The notes: a model not told the origin generated them from the sequence alone. A stretch of DNA of 42,858 nt from CALRGE01 sp964365765 (GCA_964365765.1 CAYIRB010000002.1:1-42858); one strand, 5' to 3'. Numbered from the stretch's first letter, positions 13,724 through 22,680 are shown. A program made the numbers and translations.

Positions 13724-14653
13724 ATGGATGATGCCAAAGAAGGCGCGAATGATTCCGGAAGAATGACGGCGGTGGATAACTTGCTGCAGATGCCGCTTTA
13801 TTCGAGTGGAAGCTGGGTTGTGAAGGCCACCGCTCCGAGCTTGTATCCGAACGGTTTGGGCGATCCCGCAAATATTGCGGTTTTTGAGACCGTGAACGAA
13901 AGACTTCAAGCGGCGGCCGGTAATTTGCCGAGCGATAGGCGACTTGCCGTGTTCAGCGGATTTTTGTCTCCGAGAAACCAATACAAACGTTGGCAGGTTT
14001 TGTATAACACAAGGTCAAGAAAAAGCCCTTGGCAAGAAATTCAAGCGGGAAGATTCGCGGATCATGCCGGATCGGTCGCAAGGACAATCGATGACGATGT
14101 TTTAAAAGCTACTTTTGAACAATTGCGTCGTGATGACGGTCTCATGAGAGAACTCGCGGAAAATGGTGAGGCGGAGCAATTGCTGGGAGAGTTGATAATG
14201 TACAGGGCCAATAATGGAGAAATCCCCGGAGTCCGGATTGACATTATGAGCGCGCAGTCCATTCATAACCTTGGGCACAGCGTGAATGTGGGACTGTTGA
14301 ACGATCATTGGGAATTTCAAAATATGGGAGTTGGAATCGATATTCCGGATTCACCGGTACAGTCCGCGGATTACTTTGAAAGTAATGGACAGGATGAATA
14401 TGAAAGAGAGATGAAGGCGGAACCTCTGCTTGTGAAATATCTGGAAGGTATCGGGGTATTCCGCTTGGACGAAAGATTAATTGAGAGGATTAAAACAAAC
14501 CGACGTGAATTGTTCCATGCAATGACAGACGCCGGCTTTGGTTCTTACCTAGGCGAGCAAGGCCACTTCACGGCGACACCCGTTGATGGAGGAATGCCCA
14601 GTAGAGCTCATACCTACAGTGAGGCGAGACGATTTGGATATCAAATCGATTAA
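13724..14653 (+). CDS. VanX/M15D-like peptidase with an altered zinc ligand
   Basis: From the ATG at 13724 the product has 309 residues; an upstream TTG at 13628 coincides with a -35 box. The protein resembles D-Ala-D-Ala dipeptidases of family M15D. FSGFLSPRNQYKRW matches the region of the VanX catalytic Arg. SIHNLGHSVN supplies the first zinc His (H181). GEQGH supplies the catalytic Glu (E278) and last zinc His (H281) with VanX-like ExxH spacing. The second ligand, normally Asp, is Asn188 at the correct seven-residue distance. No signal peptide is seen, as for cytoplasmic VanX. It may be a weakened enzyme or have a changed specificity. Confidence 0.68.
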   Translation: MDDAKEGANDSGRMTAVDNLLQMPLYSSGSWVVKATAPSLYPNGLGDPANIAVFETVNERLQAAAGNLPSDRRLAVFSGFLSPRNQYKRWQVLYNTRSRKSPWQEIQAGRFADHAGSVARTIDDDVLKATFEQLRRDDGLMRELAENGEAEQLLGELIMYRANNGEIPGVRIDIMSAQSIHNLGHSVNVGLLNDHWEFQNMGVGIDIPDSPVQSADYFESNGQDEYEREMKAEPLLVKYLEGIGVFRLDERLIERIKTNRRELFHAMTDAGFGSYLGEQGHFTATPVDGGMPSRAHTYSEARRFGYQID

Positions 14654-14663
14654 TGTGTATTAT
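14634..14663 (+). promoter_or_regulatory. Possible promoter of the HAD/ATP-grasp/GAPDH-like cassette
   Basis: TTGGAT (14634-14639), an 18-base spacer and TATTAT (14658-14663). The predicted start would fall at or one base before the ATG at 14672, making a leaderless message. This is a weak call. Confidence 0.35.
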
Positions 14664-14671
14664 GCGCGAGC

Positions 14672-15328
14672 ATGAAGAGAAAATGCTGTAAAATTGTCGG
14701 TGTCGACTTCGACGATACTTTGGTAGACGAAGTACATTCCATTAAATCGAGATGGGAAAAAGTGTTGGAAAAATTTTCATATTTGCATCCGGATTTGAGA
14801 AGCGTTTTTTTTAAAATATATGAGGAAAAAGGACGGGAATATAAAAAACATGTGAATGATACTTTACAAGCGCTGCAGTTGGATGAGGGCATGGCTGAGA
14901 AAATGGTCGAGAGTTTTTTGACCGCGCCGAGTAAAGAAAAACTCCTGGACGGAGTCATGAACTTGATTAGCTTTCTGAAAGCTAAGGGCTGCAAGATTTG
15001 CATACTTACGGGCGGCAAAAAAGCGCATCAGGAGGCAAGAATCAAAAAAGCCGGCTTATACGAACTTGTGGACGCGGTGTTTTACGGCGACGAATATCAC
15101 AAACCGGACAAAACTTTTTTCACGAAGTCCATGGAATCGTTTGGCCTTGAGAATCCCGAGGAGTTTATTTACGTGGGAAACGACTTGAAATTTGATATAA
15201 TACCGGCCGTATCCTTGGGAATAAACACTTATTGGCTGACGAATGACAATAATGCGGAAAATCCCAAGTCGGTGCAAGTTGCAAACATGGCGGAACTGCT
15301 TAACAAATTAAAAGAAATTGATTTCTAA
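14672..15328 (+). CDS. HAD-superfamily hydrolase, phosphoglycolate-phosphatase-like
   Basis: The 218-residue protein has all HAD motifs: nucleophile motif VDFDDTL (Asp12, Asp14), a Thr in ILTGGKK, a Lys in HKPDKTFF, and the acidic motif YVGNDLKFDI. A helical cap lies between motifs I and II (about residues 20-90). Such enzymes remove phosphate from small metabolites. The gene is the first of a three-gene cassette and overlaps the ATP-grasp gene by 11 bases. The substrate is not predictable, but the neighbours suggest a biosynthetic intermediate. Confidence 0.85.
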   Translation: MKRKCCKIVGVDFDDTLVDEVHSIKSRWEKVLEKFSYLHPDLRSVFFKIYEEKGREYKKHVNDTLQALQLDEGMAEKMVESFLTAPSKEKLLDGVMNLISFLKAKGCKICILTGGKKAHQEARIKKAGLYELVDAVFYGDEYHKPDKTFFTKSMESFGLENPEEFIYVGNDLKFDIIPAVSLGINTYWLTNDNNAENPKSVQVANMAELLNKLKEIDF

Positions 15329-16544
15329 ACCTGAAGGCATACTGATTATCGGAGGAGGAGTGCTTCAAATACCGGCCATAAAGAAAGCCAGGGAGATGGG
15401 GCTTGTGACGTATTTGAGCGACGGAAGCGAAAGTTGTCTCGCAAAGGACTACGCCGATTTCTTTTTCAAAGTCGATACTAAGGACGTGGATGCGACCGCT
15501 GATTTGGCGGTCAAACTGAAAAACGAGGGTAAAATTAATGGCGTCTATACCCAAGGCAACGATGTGGAATATACCGTTGCTTATGCGGCCCATAAGGCCG
15601 GTCTGTTCGGTATTCCCGTTGAAGCGGCCTTCAACTGCAACAATAAAATCAAGATGAGGGCCGCATTGTCCGAGGCGGGTTTGGACCACGCGAAATACGC
15701 TTCGGCAAAAACTTTCGAGGAACTTGAATATGCAGTTGAGAAAGTCGGCTTTCCCTGTTACGTGAAGCCCGCCGACAATTCGGCATCAAGGGGCATCAGG
15801 AGGCTTGCCAACGGAGAGGACTTGGAAAAAATATTTGGCGAGGCCATTGCGGCTTGCGTTCATTCAAAGGAATTATTGGTGGAAGAAGAAATTCCGGGTG
15901 ACGAATACAGTGTGGATACGGTTCTGTATGACGGAAAATGCTTTCCGGCGGGAATTTCGGATAGAATTTTCTTGGAAAAGAGCGACTTTGCCATACAGTC
16001 CGGGTCGAGAACCCCCTCACTTTTACCCGAAAAAGTACAAAAAAGAATGTATGAGATTATGGCGCTCGCCGCGAAAGCGATGAATGTGAATTACGGCGCT
16101 TTCAAGGGAGACTTGGCGCTTACTCCGAACGGTGAAGTCAAAATAATAGAAATTACGGCAAGAACTTCCGGCGGATTTGATTCACAGTTCAGGAAACCCT
16201 TCAGTTTTGGAATCGATATCCTGAAAGCCACCATCGACATAGCGCTTGGCAGACCTCTTGATCCGCTCGACCTGATTCCCAAATGGATAAAATGGTCTTC
16301 AACCACGTCGGTGTTTCCGGAACCGGGAATCGTTACCGAGATATTGGGACTTGAGGACTTAAAAGCCATTCCCGGAGTAAGGGAAGTAATCATGTTGTGT
16401 AAACCCGGAGACGAGGTCGGACCCTATATCCACTGCGCGACACGCAAAAACTATGTTATAAGTTCTGCGGACTCTCTTGAGGATTTGAAAATAATTGAGA
16501 CCAAAGCGGCTGGAACATTAATCATCAAAACAAGAAAAAAATGA
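15318..16544 (+). CDS. ATP-grasp ligase (carbamoyl-phosphate-synthase/PurK-like fold)
   Basis: The 408-residue protein has an N-terminal preATP-grasp domain starting ILIIGGGVLQIPAIKKA. The ATP-grasp domain follows, with GFPCYVKPADNSASRG (ATP-binding lysine and flexible loop), LLVEEEIPGDEYSVD and the metal-binding end EVKIIEITARTSGG. These enzymes activate a carboxylate as an acyl phosphate and join it to an amine or thiol. The start is a TTG inside the HAD gene; the nearest ATG would cut into the glycine-rich loop. The last four bases overlap the next gene. The reaction is unknown. Confidence 0.82.
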   Translation: MISKPEGILIIGGGVLQIPAIKKAREMGLVTYLSDGSESCLAKDYADFFFKVDTKDVDATADLAVKLKNEGKINGVYTQGNDVEYTVAYAAHKAGLFGIPVEAAFNCNNKIKMRAALSEAGLDHAKYASAKTFEELEYAVEKVGFPCYVKPADNSASRGIRRLANGEDLEKIFGEAIAACVHSKELLVEEEIPGDEYSVDTVLYDGKCFPAGISDRIFLEKSDFAIQSGSRTPSLLPEKVQKRMYEIMALAAKAMNVNYGAFKGDLALTPNGEVKIIEITARTSGGFDSQFRKPFSFGIDILKATIDIALGRPLDPLDLIPKWIKWSSTTSVFPEPGIVTEILGLEDLKAIPGVREVIMLCKPGDEVGPYIHCATRKNYVISSADSLEDLKIIETKAAGTLIIKTRKK

Positions 16545-17539
16545 GAATAAGCACCGGAATTAACGGCTTTGGAAGGTTCGGTCTGCATCTGCTGAAATAC
16601 TGGCTTGACAGAGGGACGCATGCCAATTTCGAGATCAATTTTATCAATGATGATTTTTTGAGCATTAACGCCGTGCTTGAAATAATAAATTCCGACAAAG
16701 CGGTGATTTTCAATAAATACAAGGTTTCGATATCCGGAGACAATTTGGTTTTTTTGGAACCGAACGGAAATAAATATTGTATCCGGTATACTAACACGAC
16801 AAAAATGGATATACCGTGGCTGGGAAAACCGGAGATCATTTTGGAATGTTCCGGCAAAAGCACGATTTCCAAAGACTGCGAGTTTTATTTGATTGAAAAC
16901 ACTAAACTTGTGATAATTTCCGCGACATCGTGGGACTGCGAAAAGATACTTGTTTACGGATTCAATCATGAAGAGTACAATAAGAATTTAAAAGTGATTT
17001 CTTACGGTTCGTGCACCGTAAACGCCTATGTGCCTCTCGCCGGGTACATTCACAAGAAATACGGAGTCATAGACAGCGACGTGAACGTGACTCATAACAT
17101 TCAAGAGTACAGACTTAAAGATTTCAACACCTTGAATCGGAAATTTTGCACCCTTGAAAAGGTCGGGCCCCGCGTTTTGGGATTTTTGGACGCCAACAGT
17201 TTCATAGTGAACTACACCGTTGTCCCCTACTCCGGCATTTCGACCATCGATTTTCGTTTCAGACTTAAAAATAAGGTGGAGAAGGCAAAGTTTATCGAAG
17301 AACTGCACCATGCCGTGTCCGACGGCGACTTGAAAGGACTGTACGACATGGATGAAACCGATCTCGGACCGGAAGTTTATAACTGCACGACCTACTCCGC
17401 CGTGTTCGTAAAAGACTCGATAAAAGTCCTGAACGATAACGTGTACATATTTTCGTATTTCGATAATGAAAATTCCGTAAACAGATACTTCGACCTGGTG
17501 AGCTATATTTCAGGAGTGGTGAATTCGACTGCGGGTTGA
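16541..17539 (+). CDS. Divergent glyceraldehyde-3-phosphate-dehydrogenase-like protein
   Basis: The 332-residue product starts with the GAPDH NAD-binding signature INGFGRFG. It has the catalytic SCTVN (Cys158; SCTTN in GAPDH) and a His at 185, exactly the 27-residue Cys-to-His spacing of GAPDH. The inorganic-phosphate motif after the active site is missing (no N-I-I-P-S-T-G-A-A-K block), and the middle is strongly diverged. It is therefore likely an oxidoreductase on another aldehyde or acyl-phosphate substrate rather than the glycolytic enzyme. Start and stop overlaps (ATGA) tie it to the ATP-grasp gene, whose acyl-phosphate or amide product it might act upon. Confidence 0.8.
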   Translation: MRISTGINGFGRFGLHLLKYWLDRGTHANFEINFINDDFLSINAVLEIINSDKAVIFNKYKVSISGDNLVFLEPNGNKYCIRYTNTTKMDIPWLGKPEIILECSGKSTISKDCEFYLIENTKLVIISATSWDCEKILVYGFNHEEYNKNLKVISYGSCTVNAYVPLAGYIHKKYGVIDSDVNVTHNIQEYRLKDFNTLNRKFCTLEKVGPRVLGFLDANSFIVNYTVVPYSGISTIDFRFRLKNKVEKAKFIEELHHAVSDGDLKGLYDMDETDLGPEVYNCTTYSAVFVKDSIKVLNDNVYIFSYFDNENSVNRYFDLVSYISGVVNSTAG

Positions 17540-17564
17540 TTTTCGGCCAGTTTTTTGCTATAAT
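17536..17564 (+). promoter_or_regulatory. Promoter of the type IV pilus operon
   Basis: TTGATT (17536-17541), a 17-base spacer and a perfect TATAAT (17559-17564). The -35 overlaps the stop codon of the preceding gene. The predicted start is near 17571, about 18 bases before the first gene. Confidence 0.82.
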
Positions 17565-17588
17565 TAACAGATTTAAACAAATACAAAA

Positions 17589-18770
17589 ATGGCTGAGGAA
17601 AATAAAATGGCTGAAGCAAGCGTAAAACCGAGTGTCGCGCCGGTTCAATCGGTGCCTTCGGTTCCGCTTATGCCCAAGACCGTTCAACCGGTTGCCGAGG
17701 CGGCGCAGGAGAAGAAAAATGTTTTTTCGAGCATGTTTTCCGCAAAAAAAGAGCTTAGGAAGGAAGATATTCCGTCCGCCGGCAAAAAAAGCAAAACGGG
17801 GACGAGCGTGCTGAAGGTTTCCTTTGCCGTTCTTATTCTTACGGCGGGATTTTTTTACACGCAAAATTCCAAGAGTTTTACTCTGTTGGGCGCTAACGCG
17901 GCGCAAAAAAACGTGCTCGCGGCGGCGGAGGTCAAGAGCATCGATGCGGGAATCAATGTGGAAAGGTATTTGAATGCCGTTTATCAACTTGAGAAGTTCT
18001 CAAAAACGGCCGACGAGTATTTTTTTGATCTGGAACAATCGCAATCCGCTTACGTTTCGGAAAATAAAAAAACTGAATATAAAACGGCGCTTCTCAAACT
18101 TAAACCTGCGCTTAGCGCGCTGGTCGCGAGCATCAAAGAGAAGTTCGCGACCCCCATGGATGAGGAACAAAAGTCTCAAACGGTTATGCAAATAAATGAG
18201 GAAATCGATGCTTTGAAAAAAAAGAGCGGACAAGTCGACGATCAAGCTTTGCTCAGCGACATTCAAGACCTTGAAAGCGCGAGAAAGATTTTGGCGAGTG
18301 AGGCTTTCAGAGCGGCCGTGAACGCGGCTGACAGTGAAAATTCCGGCGATGAGAACCTGCAAAAACTTTTGACGGAATATAATAAAATCAACCGGAGCGT
18401 GACCGCGCTGATAGCAAACATACGGCAATCGCGACTGCTTTGGTCAGAATATTTGGCGGAAATCGAGGCCGTGACAAAAAAAATCGACCCGCTGTTCGGC
18501 ACGGAATTCGACCTGAACTTGAGTTTGGAAAGCCTAGGCTTCAACAAGGAAGATCTGAAAGTTGCAGTGACGGGCAAAGCCAATACGGCCGATACGAAAA
18601 ACTTTACTTTGGTCGCGAATTTAATCGACGCGTATGAGGCTTCTCCCTTGTTCAAAAATGTGGTGGACAGGAACTTCAGCAAGACCGCATCATCCGACGA
18701 TGAAGGCGCGAACTACGATTCTTCATTTCAAATAGAAATGACTTTAGAAACTGACCCAACAATACAATGA
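17589..18770 (+). CDS. PilN-like type IV pilus assembly protein
   Basis: The 393-residue protein has a cytoplasmic N-terminus rich in Pro, Val and Lys, one membrane segment at about residues 75-93 (VLKVSFAVLILTAGFFYTQ), then a long, mostly helical region. The C-terminal part (about 315-390: LKVAVTGKANTADTKNFTLVANLIDAYEASPLFKNV) has the PilN-type pattern of a strand, 'fi..L..sp.f..v', and a final strand. PilN pairs with PilO to link the inner-membrane platform to the pilus ATPase. It is twice the usual PilN length, and the proline-rich tail replaces the usual PilM-binding peptide. No pilM is present nearby. The name rests mainly on position before pilO. Confidence 0.65.
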   Translation: MAEENKMAEASVKPSVAPVQSVPSVPLMPKTVQPVAEAAQEKKNVFSSMFSAKKELRKEDIPSAGKKSKTGTSVLKVSFAVLILTAGFFYTQNSKSFTLLGANAAQKNVLAAAEVKSIDAGINVERYLNAVYQLEKFSKTADEYFFDLEQSQSAYVSENKKTEYKTALLKLKPALSALVASIKEKFATPMDEEQKSQTVMQINEEIDALKKKSGQVDDQALLSDIQDLESARKILASEAFRAAVNAADSENSGDENLQKLLTEYNKINRSVTALIANIRQSRLLWSEYLAEIEAVTKKIDPLFGTEFDLNLSLESLGFNKEDLKVAVTGKANTADTKNFTLVANLIDAYEASPLFKNVVDRNFSKTASSDDEGANYDSSFQIEMTLETDPTIQ

Positions 18771-19342
18771 CGGAAAGACATAAATTCATGGCCGGATTGG
18801 TAGTTCTTCTGTTGGCGGTGGCCGCGGGCGCATGGCAATGGAGCAATTTGCAAGGAATACGGATTGATACCGCGCGCTTAAACGCCGATGCGGGCAATCT
18901 TTCCGCGATAAAAAGCGCCGAGGTGAACGTGAACCAAAATTTGAAGACCGAGGTCAACGCTTTGAGAACCGCTTCGGGTGACGAATTGGACGCGGTGTTC
19001 CCCATCGAGGAAGACATTACGGCTCTCACCAGACTGTTTGACGAATTCGCCGTAAAAAACAATTATCCGAACAATTCTTTTTTCATAAGCAACATTAACT
19101 ACGACACGAAGCTTAATGAAGAAGAAGGCGGATACAGATCGGTGGATTTCAGCGTGTCGCTGACCGGTTCACGAAAGAATTTGGATAAATTTATCGAATT
19201 TATCGAAACATCGGGTTCCCTGGAAAGCGGAGTCAGATTGATGAACCTTGAAGACCTGAAAATCGTTTACCCCGGCGAGTCGGACAGCGATTATTCGGCG
19301 GAATTAAAACTTAAAGCTTACTTCTCACAGGCAATAAAATGA
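18767..19342 (+). CDS. PilO-like type IV pilus assembly protein
   Basis: The 191-residue protein has an N-terminal membrane helix (residues 8-24), a short coiled coil (about 35-65), and a ferredoxin-like C-terminal domain with the PilO pattern VDFSVSLTGSRKNLDKFIEFIETSG. PilO dimerises with PilN at the inner membrane. It overlaps the PilN-like gene and the ATPase gene by four bases each (ATGA), a strong sign of a single operon. Confidence 0.78.
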   Translation: MTERHKFMAGLVVLLLAVAAGAWQWSNLQGIRIDTARLNADAGNLSAIKSAEVNVNQNLKTEVNALRTASGDELDAVFPIEEDITALTRLFDEFAVKNNYPNNSFFISNINYDTKLNEEEGGYRSVDFSVSLTGSRKNLDKFIEFIETSGSLESGVRLMNLEDLKIVYPGESDSDYSAELKLKAYFSQAIK

Positions 19343-20595
19343 CGACGAGTCCCAAACTTCAGTCATTGCAGGATTCAATCGTTGGGGGAAATATCCCTCA
19401 ACTTGTTATGAGTGCTCTTTCCGCGGCCATTGAAATGAGGTCTTCCGACGTGCATATCGAGCCTTTAAAAAATACCGTGCAGATGCGTTTTCGTATCGAC
19501 GGCTCTCTGAGAAGAGTGGTGGAGTATCCGCCAAACATTCATCCGGCCGTGGTTTCAAGAATCAAGATTATGTCGAATTTGAAAATCGACGAACAGCGCG
19601 TGCCGCAGGACGGACGCGCGCAAGTTACAACCGCGGACGGACGCGAGATGGACATTCGTGTTTCAACTTTACCGACGATTAACGGGGAAAAAATTGTTAT
19701 GCGTCTTCAGGATCAGTCGAGAAAAATTCCGACTTTTGAAGAGCTGGGAATCGCGGGAAACGCCCTCAAATACTTTACAGAAGGTCTTTCTCTGCCGAAC
19801 GGAATCATTTTGACCTCCGGCCCCACCGGTTCGGGTAAAACCACGACTTTGTATTCGGCATTAAGCACCTTGAACAATCCGGACGTGAATATTATGACAA
19901 TCGAAGATCCGGTGGAAATTCAAATGGACGGACTTAATCAGTCGCAGGTTCACCCTGATATTGACTATACCTTCGCGTTCGGACTTAGAACCGCTTTGCG
20001 CCAGGATCCGGATATCATAATGGTGGGTGAAATTCGAGACCGTGAAACGGTGGACGTGGCGATTGAAGCTTCGCTTACGGGACATTTGGTGCTTTCCACC
20101 ATTCACACGAACAGCGCGGTGGAAACTTTGACCCGTATTTTGAACATGGGAGTGCCGGCATTTTTGATGACGGCGACAATCAACGCGATTGTGGCTCAGC
20201 GACTTGTGAGAAAACTTTGTGACAAGTGTAAGAAACCGGCGCAAGCCGACCCCGCGACTTTGGAAACCGTAAAAAAAGCCGTCGCGAACATTCATAAAGA
20301 CGAACCCTTGGACAAAGCCAAGGCCGTGGCGCTTCAATTTTTCGGACCCGGCGAAGGCGAATGCGAACAATGCGGCGGAATCGGGTATTACGGACGAATG
20401 GGTATTTACGAAGTTCTGCGGATGAACAACCACTTAAGGGAAATGATTTTGAAAAACGCAAATGTGGTGGATATAGAAAAAGCGGCCGTGGAGACCGGAA
20501 TGGTGACTTTGGAACAGGCCGGAATCCTCAAGGCCTTGGAAGGCATTACTTCGCTCGAGGAAGTTTACTCCGTAGCAAGACCGGAATCGGACTGA
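19339..20595 (+). CDS. PilB/GspE-type assembly ATPase, short form
   Basis: The 418-residue ATPase has the Walker A GPTGSGKTTT, the Asp box IEDPVEI, Walker B IIMVGEIRD, the His box TGHLVLSTIHTN, and the C-terminal zinc site CDKCKK...CEQCGG. It powers pilus extension from the cytoplasmic side of the membrane. It lacks the N-terminal domain of about 150 residues present in classical PilB/GspE and begins directly at the N2 domain (SSDVHIEP). The zinc site separates it from PilT, which lacks that site. Confidence 0.92.
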   Translation: MTTSPKLQSLQDSIVGGNIPQLVMSALSAAIEMRSSDVHIEPLKNTVQMRFRIDGSLRRVVEYPPNIHPAVVSRIKIMSNLKIDEQRVPQDGRAQVTTADGREMDIRVSTLPTINGEKIVMRLQDQSRKIPTFEELGIAGNALKYFTEGLSLPNGIILTSGPTGSGKTTTLYSALSTLNNPDVNIMTIEDPVEIQMDGLNQSQVHPDIDYTFAFGLRTALRQDPDIIMVGEIRDRETVDVAIEASLTGHLVLSTIHTNSAVETLTRILNMGVPAFLMTATINAIVAQRLVRKLCDKCKKPAQADPATLETVKKAVANIHKDEPLDKAKAVALQFFGPGEGECEQCGGIGYYGRMGIYEVLRMNNHLREMILKNANVVDIEKAAVETGMVTLEQAGILKALEGITSLEEVYSVARPESD

Positions 20596-20614
20596 CAGCC
20601 CGCAGGGCAATTAT

Positions 20615-21817
20615 ATGAACGAAACAACAATAAACATCACCAAAATCGAAATAGGACTTTCAAAAGAAGACCTTGCTCGAATCGACACCTTGAAAAAGGT
20701 GCGCGGCAAAAAACCGAAAAAGGACCTTACTGGAATTTTCAAGTCGCTGAACGATCTCGTGATTAATCTTACCAAGGTAAAACTTAAGGATAAAGTTACT
20801 TTTTTTCAGCTTTTGGCGGTGATGATTAATGCCGGCGTTCCAATCATCCGTTCTTTGTATGTGCTCGCGGATCAAACAAAGAACTTGAAACTTCAGCGGG
20901 TTATCAGGGACATGGCGAAAAAAATGGAGGAGGGCTCCAGCTTTTCCACGGCCATGGCGGAACACCCGAAAGTTTTTGGCGAATCCGAAAAAGGAATGGT
21001 TGCCAGCGGCGAAGCTTCCGGCAATTTAAATAATATTTTAAAAGATCTCGCGCACCAAGCCGAAAAAAGTGCCGGAATAGTTTCAAAAGTTAAAGGCGCC
21101 ATGGCCTACCCGATTGCGATTATAACCATCATGATTATCGCCTTGTTTTTGATGCTCACGATTGTTGTCCCGCAGTTGACTTCGATATTCACCGACAGCG
21201 GCAAAGCATTGCCGGGCAGTACGAAATTATTGATGTGGATGTCGGACTTCGCGCGAAATAACTGGTTCGGAATTTTAATAGGGGTCATTCTGTTCGCGGC
21301 GGGATTTGTCGTGTTCAGAAAATCAAAGACCGGCAAATACTGGACGGATTTCGGGCTTTTGTACGTTCCGATTTTCGGCGCTTTGATAAAAAAATTGATG
21401 GTTTCAAGGTTTTCACGTTTGCTCGCCAGCTTACTTAAGAGCGGGGTACCCATTGTGAAAACACTGGAAATTACGGCGAACGCCATAGGCAATGAAGTCT
21501 ATAAAAAGAGAGTCGAATACGCGGCGCAAGACGTGGCGCAAGGTATTCCGCTCGGTGAAAACTTGAGCGACAGCGAAGGGCTTTTCCCTCCCATGGTCTC
21601 ATCAATGATATTGGTCGGAGAAAAAACCGCGAATATAACCGAGGTGGCGAATAAAATCGCTGATTTTTACGAGGAAGAAGTGGACAACGCCGTAAGCACT
21701 TTGTCCAAACTTATGGAACCGGTAATACTGGTATTCATGGGCGCGTCGGTGGGATTCATTGTCGCCGCAATCATGCAACCTATAATTGCGTTGAGCGACG
21801 TGTCAAGCGCGATATAA
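20615..21817 (+). CDS. PilC/GspF-type inner-membrane platform protein
   Basis: The 400-residue protein shows the duplicated T2SSF domain: first copy with FFQLLAVMINAGVPIIRSLYVL, second with FSRLLASLLKSGVPIVKTLEIT. Membrane segments lie at about 165-190, 215-240 and 370-395. PilC forms the rotating platform on which pilin is assembled above the ATPase. It starts 19 bases after the ATPase gene. The N-terminal 60 residues are soluble and basic. Confidence 0.92.
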   Translation: MNETTINITKIEIGLSKEDLARIDTLKKVRGKKPKKDLTGIFKSLNDLVINLTKVKLKDKVTFFQLLAVMINAGVPIIRSLYVLADQTKNLKLQRVIRDMAKKMEEGSSFSTAMAEHPKVFGESEKGMVASGEASGNLNNILKDLAHQAEKSAGIVSKVKGAMAYPIAIITIMIIALFLMLTIVVPQLTSIFTDSGKALPGSTKLLMWMSDFARNNWFGILIGVILFAAGFVVFRKSKTGKYWTDFGLLYVPIFGALIKKLMVSRFSRLLASLLKSGVPIVKTLEITANAIGNEVYKKRVEYAAQDVAQGIPLGENLSDSEGLFPPMVSSMILVGEKTANITEVANKIADFYEEEVDNAVSTLSKLMEPVILVFMGASVGFIVAAIMQPIIALSDVSSAI

Positions 21818-21836
21818 ATCCGGACGGCAAAATAAT

Positions 21837-21865
21837 TTGCGCGGCGGGGAAAATTGGTTTAGGAT
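21837..21865 (+). promoter_or_regulatory. Possible separate promoter for the pilin gene
   Basis: TTGCGC (21837-21842), a 17-base spacer and TAGGAT (21860-21865), each four of six to consensus. Pilins often need more transcript than the assembly genes, so an internal promoter is plausible. Confidence 0.4.
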
Positions 21866-21897
21866 TTTTGGCGAACACACACGCTAACCAACTCCAC

Positions 21898-22446
21898 ATG
21901 AACATACGCACTCTACGTTCTTCCAGGGCATTCACTCTGATCGAACTTTTAATTGTCATTACCATTATCGGTATTTTAGCGGTCGCCTTGTTGCCGAGAA
22001 TAACAGCCGGCCCAGCTAAAGCGCGCGACGCGCAAAGAAAAGCCGACCTTTCACAGATTGCCACTATCTTAGCCGTTTATGCCGACGACAATAGCGGAGC
22101 GTATCCATGGGATACGGTGGGAACAGCTCCGACTTGCGTGAGTGATTATTCCACTTATTTGATAGCTTCGGGAATGACTACGGTGCCGGAGGACCCGAAG
22201 GCTGACACAGTCGTTGGAAGTTGCACCCAAAGTTATGCCGTATACGAAACTAGCAACGGGTTTATTTTGGCTGCCTCTCTTGAGTCTTCGGCCGCAACGG
22301 GTGTGGGCATTTATGACGCGGTGTCTGGTTTGGGCGCGATTGTTACAGCATCTTCCACATCCACAAACATCACCGCTCTGGAGGGTTATCTATGCGGAAC
22401 ATACGACTGTACGACAAACGGGGCGGCTTACGTGATTGCGAGGTAA
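21898..22446 (+). CDS. Type IV pilin / prepilin-like protein
   Basis: From the ATG at 21898 the product has 182 residues; an upstream in-frame TTG at 21868 gives an unlikely leader. The prepilin signature SSRA-FTLIELLIVITIIGILA has a short basic leader, cleavage before Phe, Glu at mature position 5 and the hydrophobic assembly helix. The leader ends in Ala rather than the usual Gly. The globular part has two Cys pairs (TCVS...GSCT and CGTYDC), probably forming disulfides. It is the last gene of the pilus operon and is followed by a terminator. Prepilin peptidase is not in the window. Confidence 0.93.
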   Translation: MNIRTLRSSRAFTLIELLIVITIIGILAVALLPRITAGPAKARDAQRKADLSQIATILAVYADDNSGAYPWDTVGTAPTCVSDYSTYLIASGMTTVPEDPKADTVVGSCTQSYAVYETSNGFILAASLESSAATGVGIYDAVSGLGAIVTASSTSTNITALEGYLCGTYDCTTNGAAYVIAR

Positions 22447-22488
22447 GAGAAAATTATTTTAACCACGATTTCACACAATTCATCGAGA

Positions 22489-22510
22489 GGCCTCCGAAAG
22501 GGGGTCTTTT
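22489..22510 (+). terminator. Terminator of the pilus operon
   Basis: GGCCTCC (22489-22495) pairs with GGGGGTC (22500-22506) around GAAA, followed by TTTT. The rest of 22447-22680 is AT-rich and shows no other supported element apart from a weak TATACT at 22613-22618. Confidence 0.7.
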
Positions 22511-22680
22511 GATTTGTGAGAGAATTTGCAGGTGAAAAAGCGAGGATTCGAAGCCTTCATTTAGAACTTTTTTCAATTGAGTCAATTTGATTTTAAGCAA
22601 AAAGGTGATTCTATACTCACCGTGCTAATTTGTCTACTTAACTTGCTTGCGGTGGCTTGTTCGAGTGCTATTTTGAGGGC

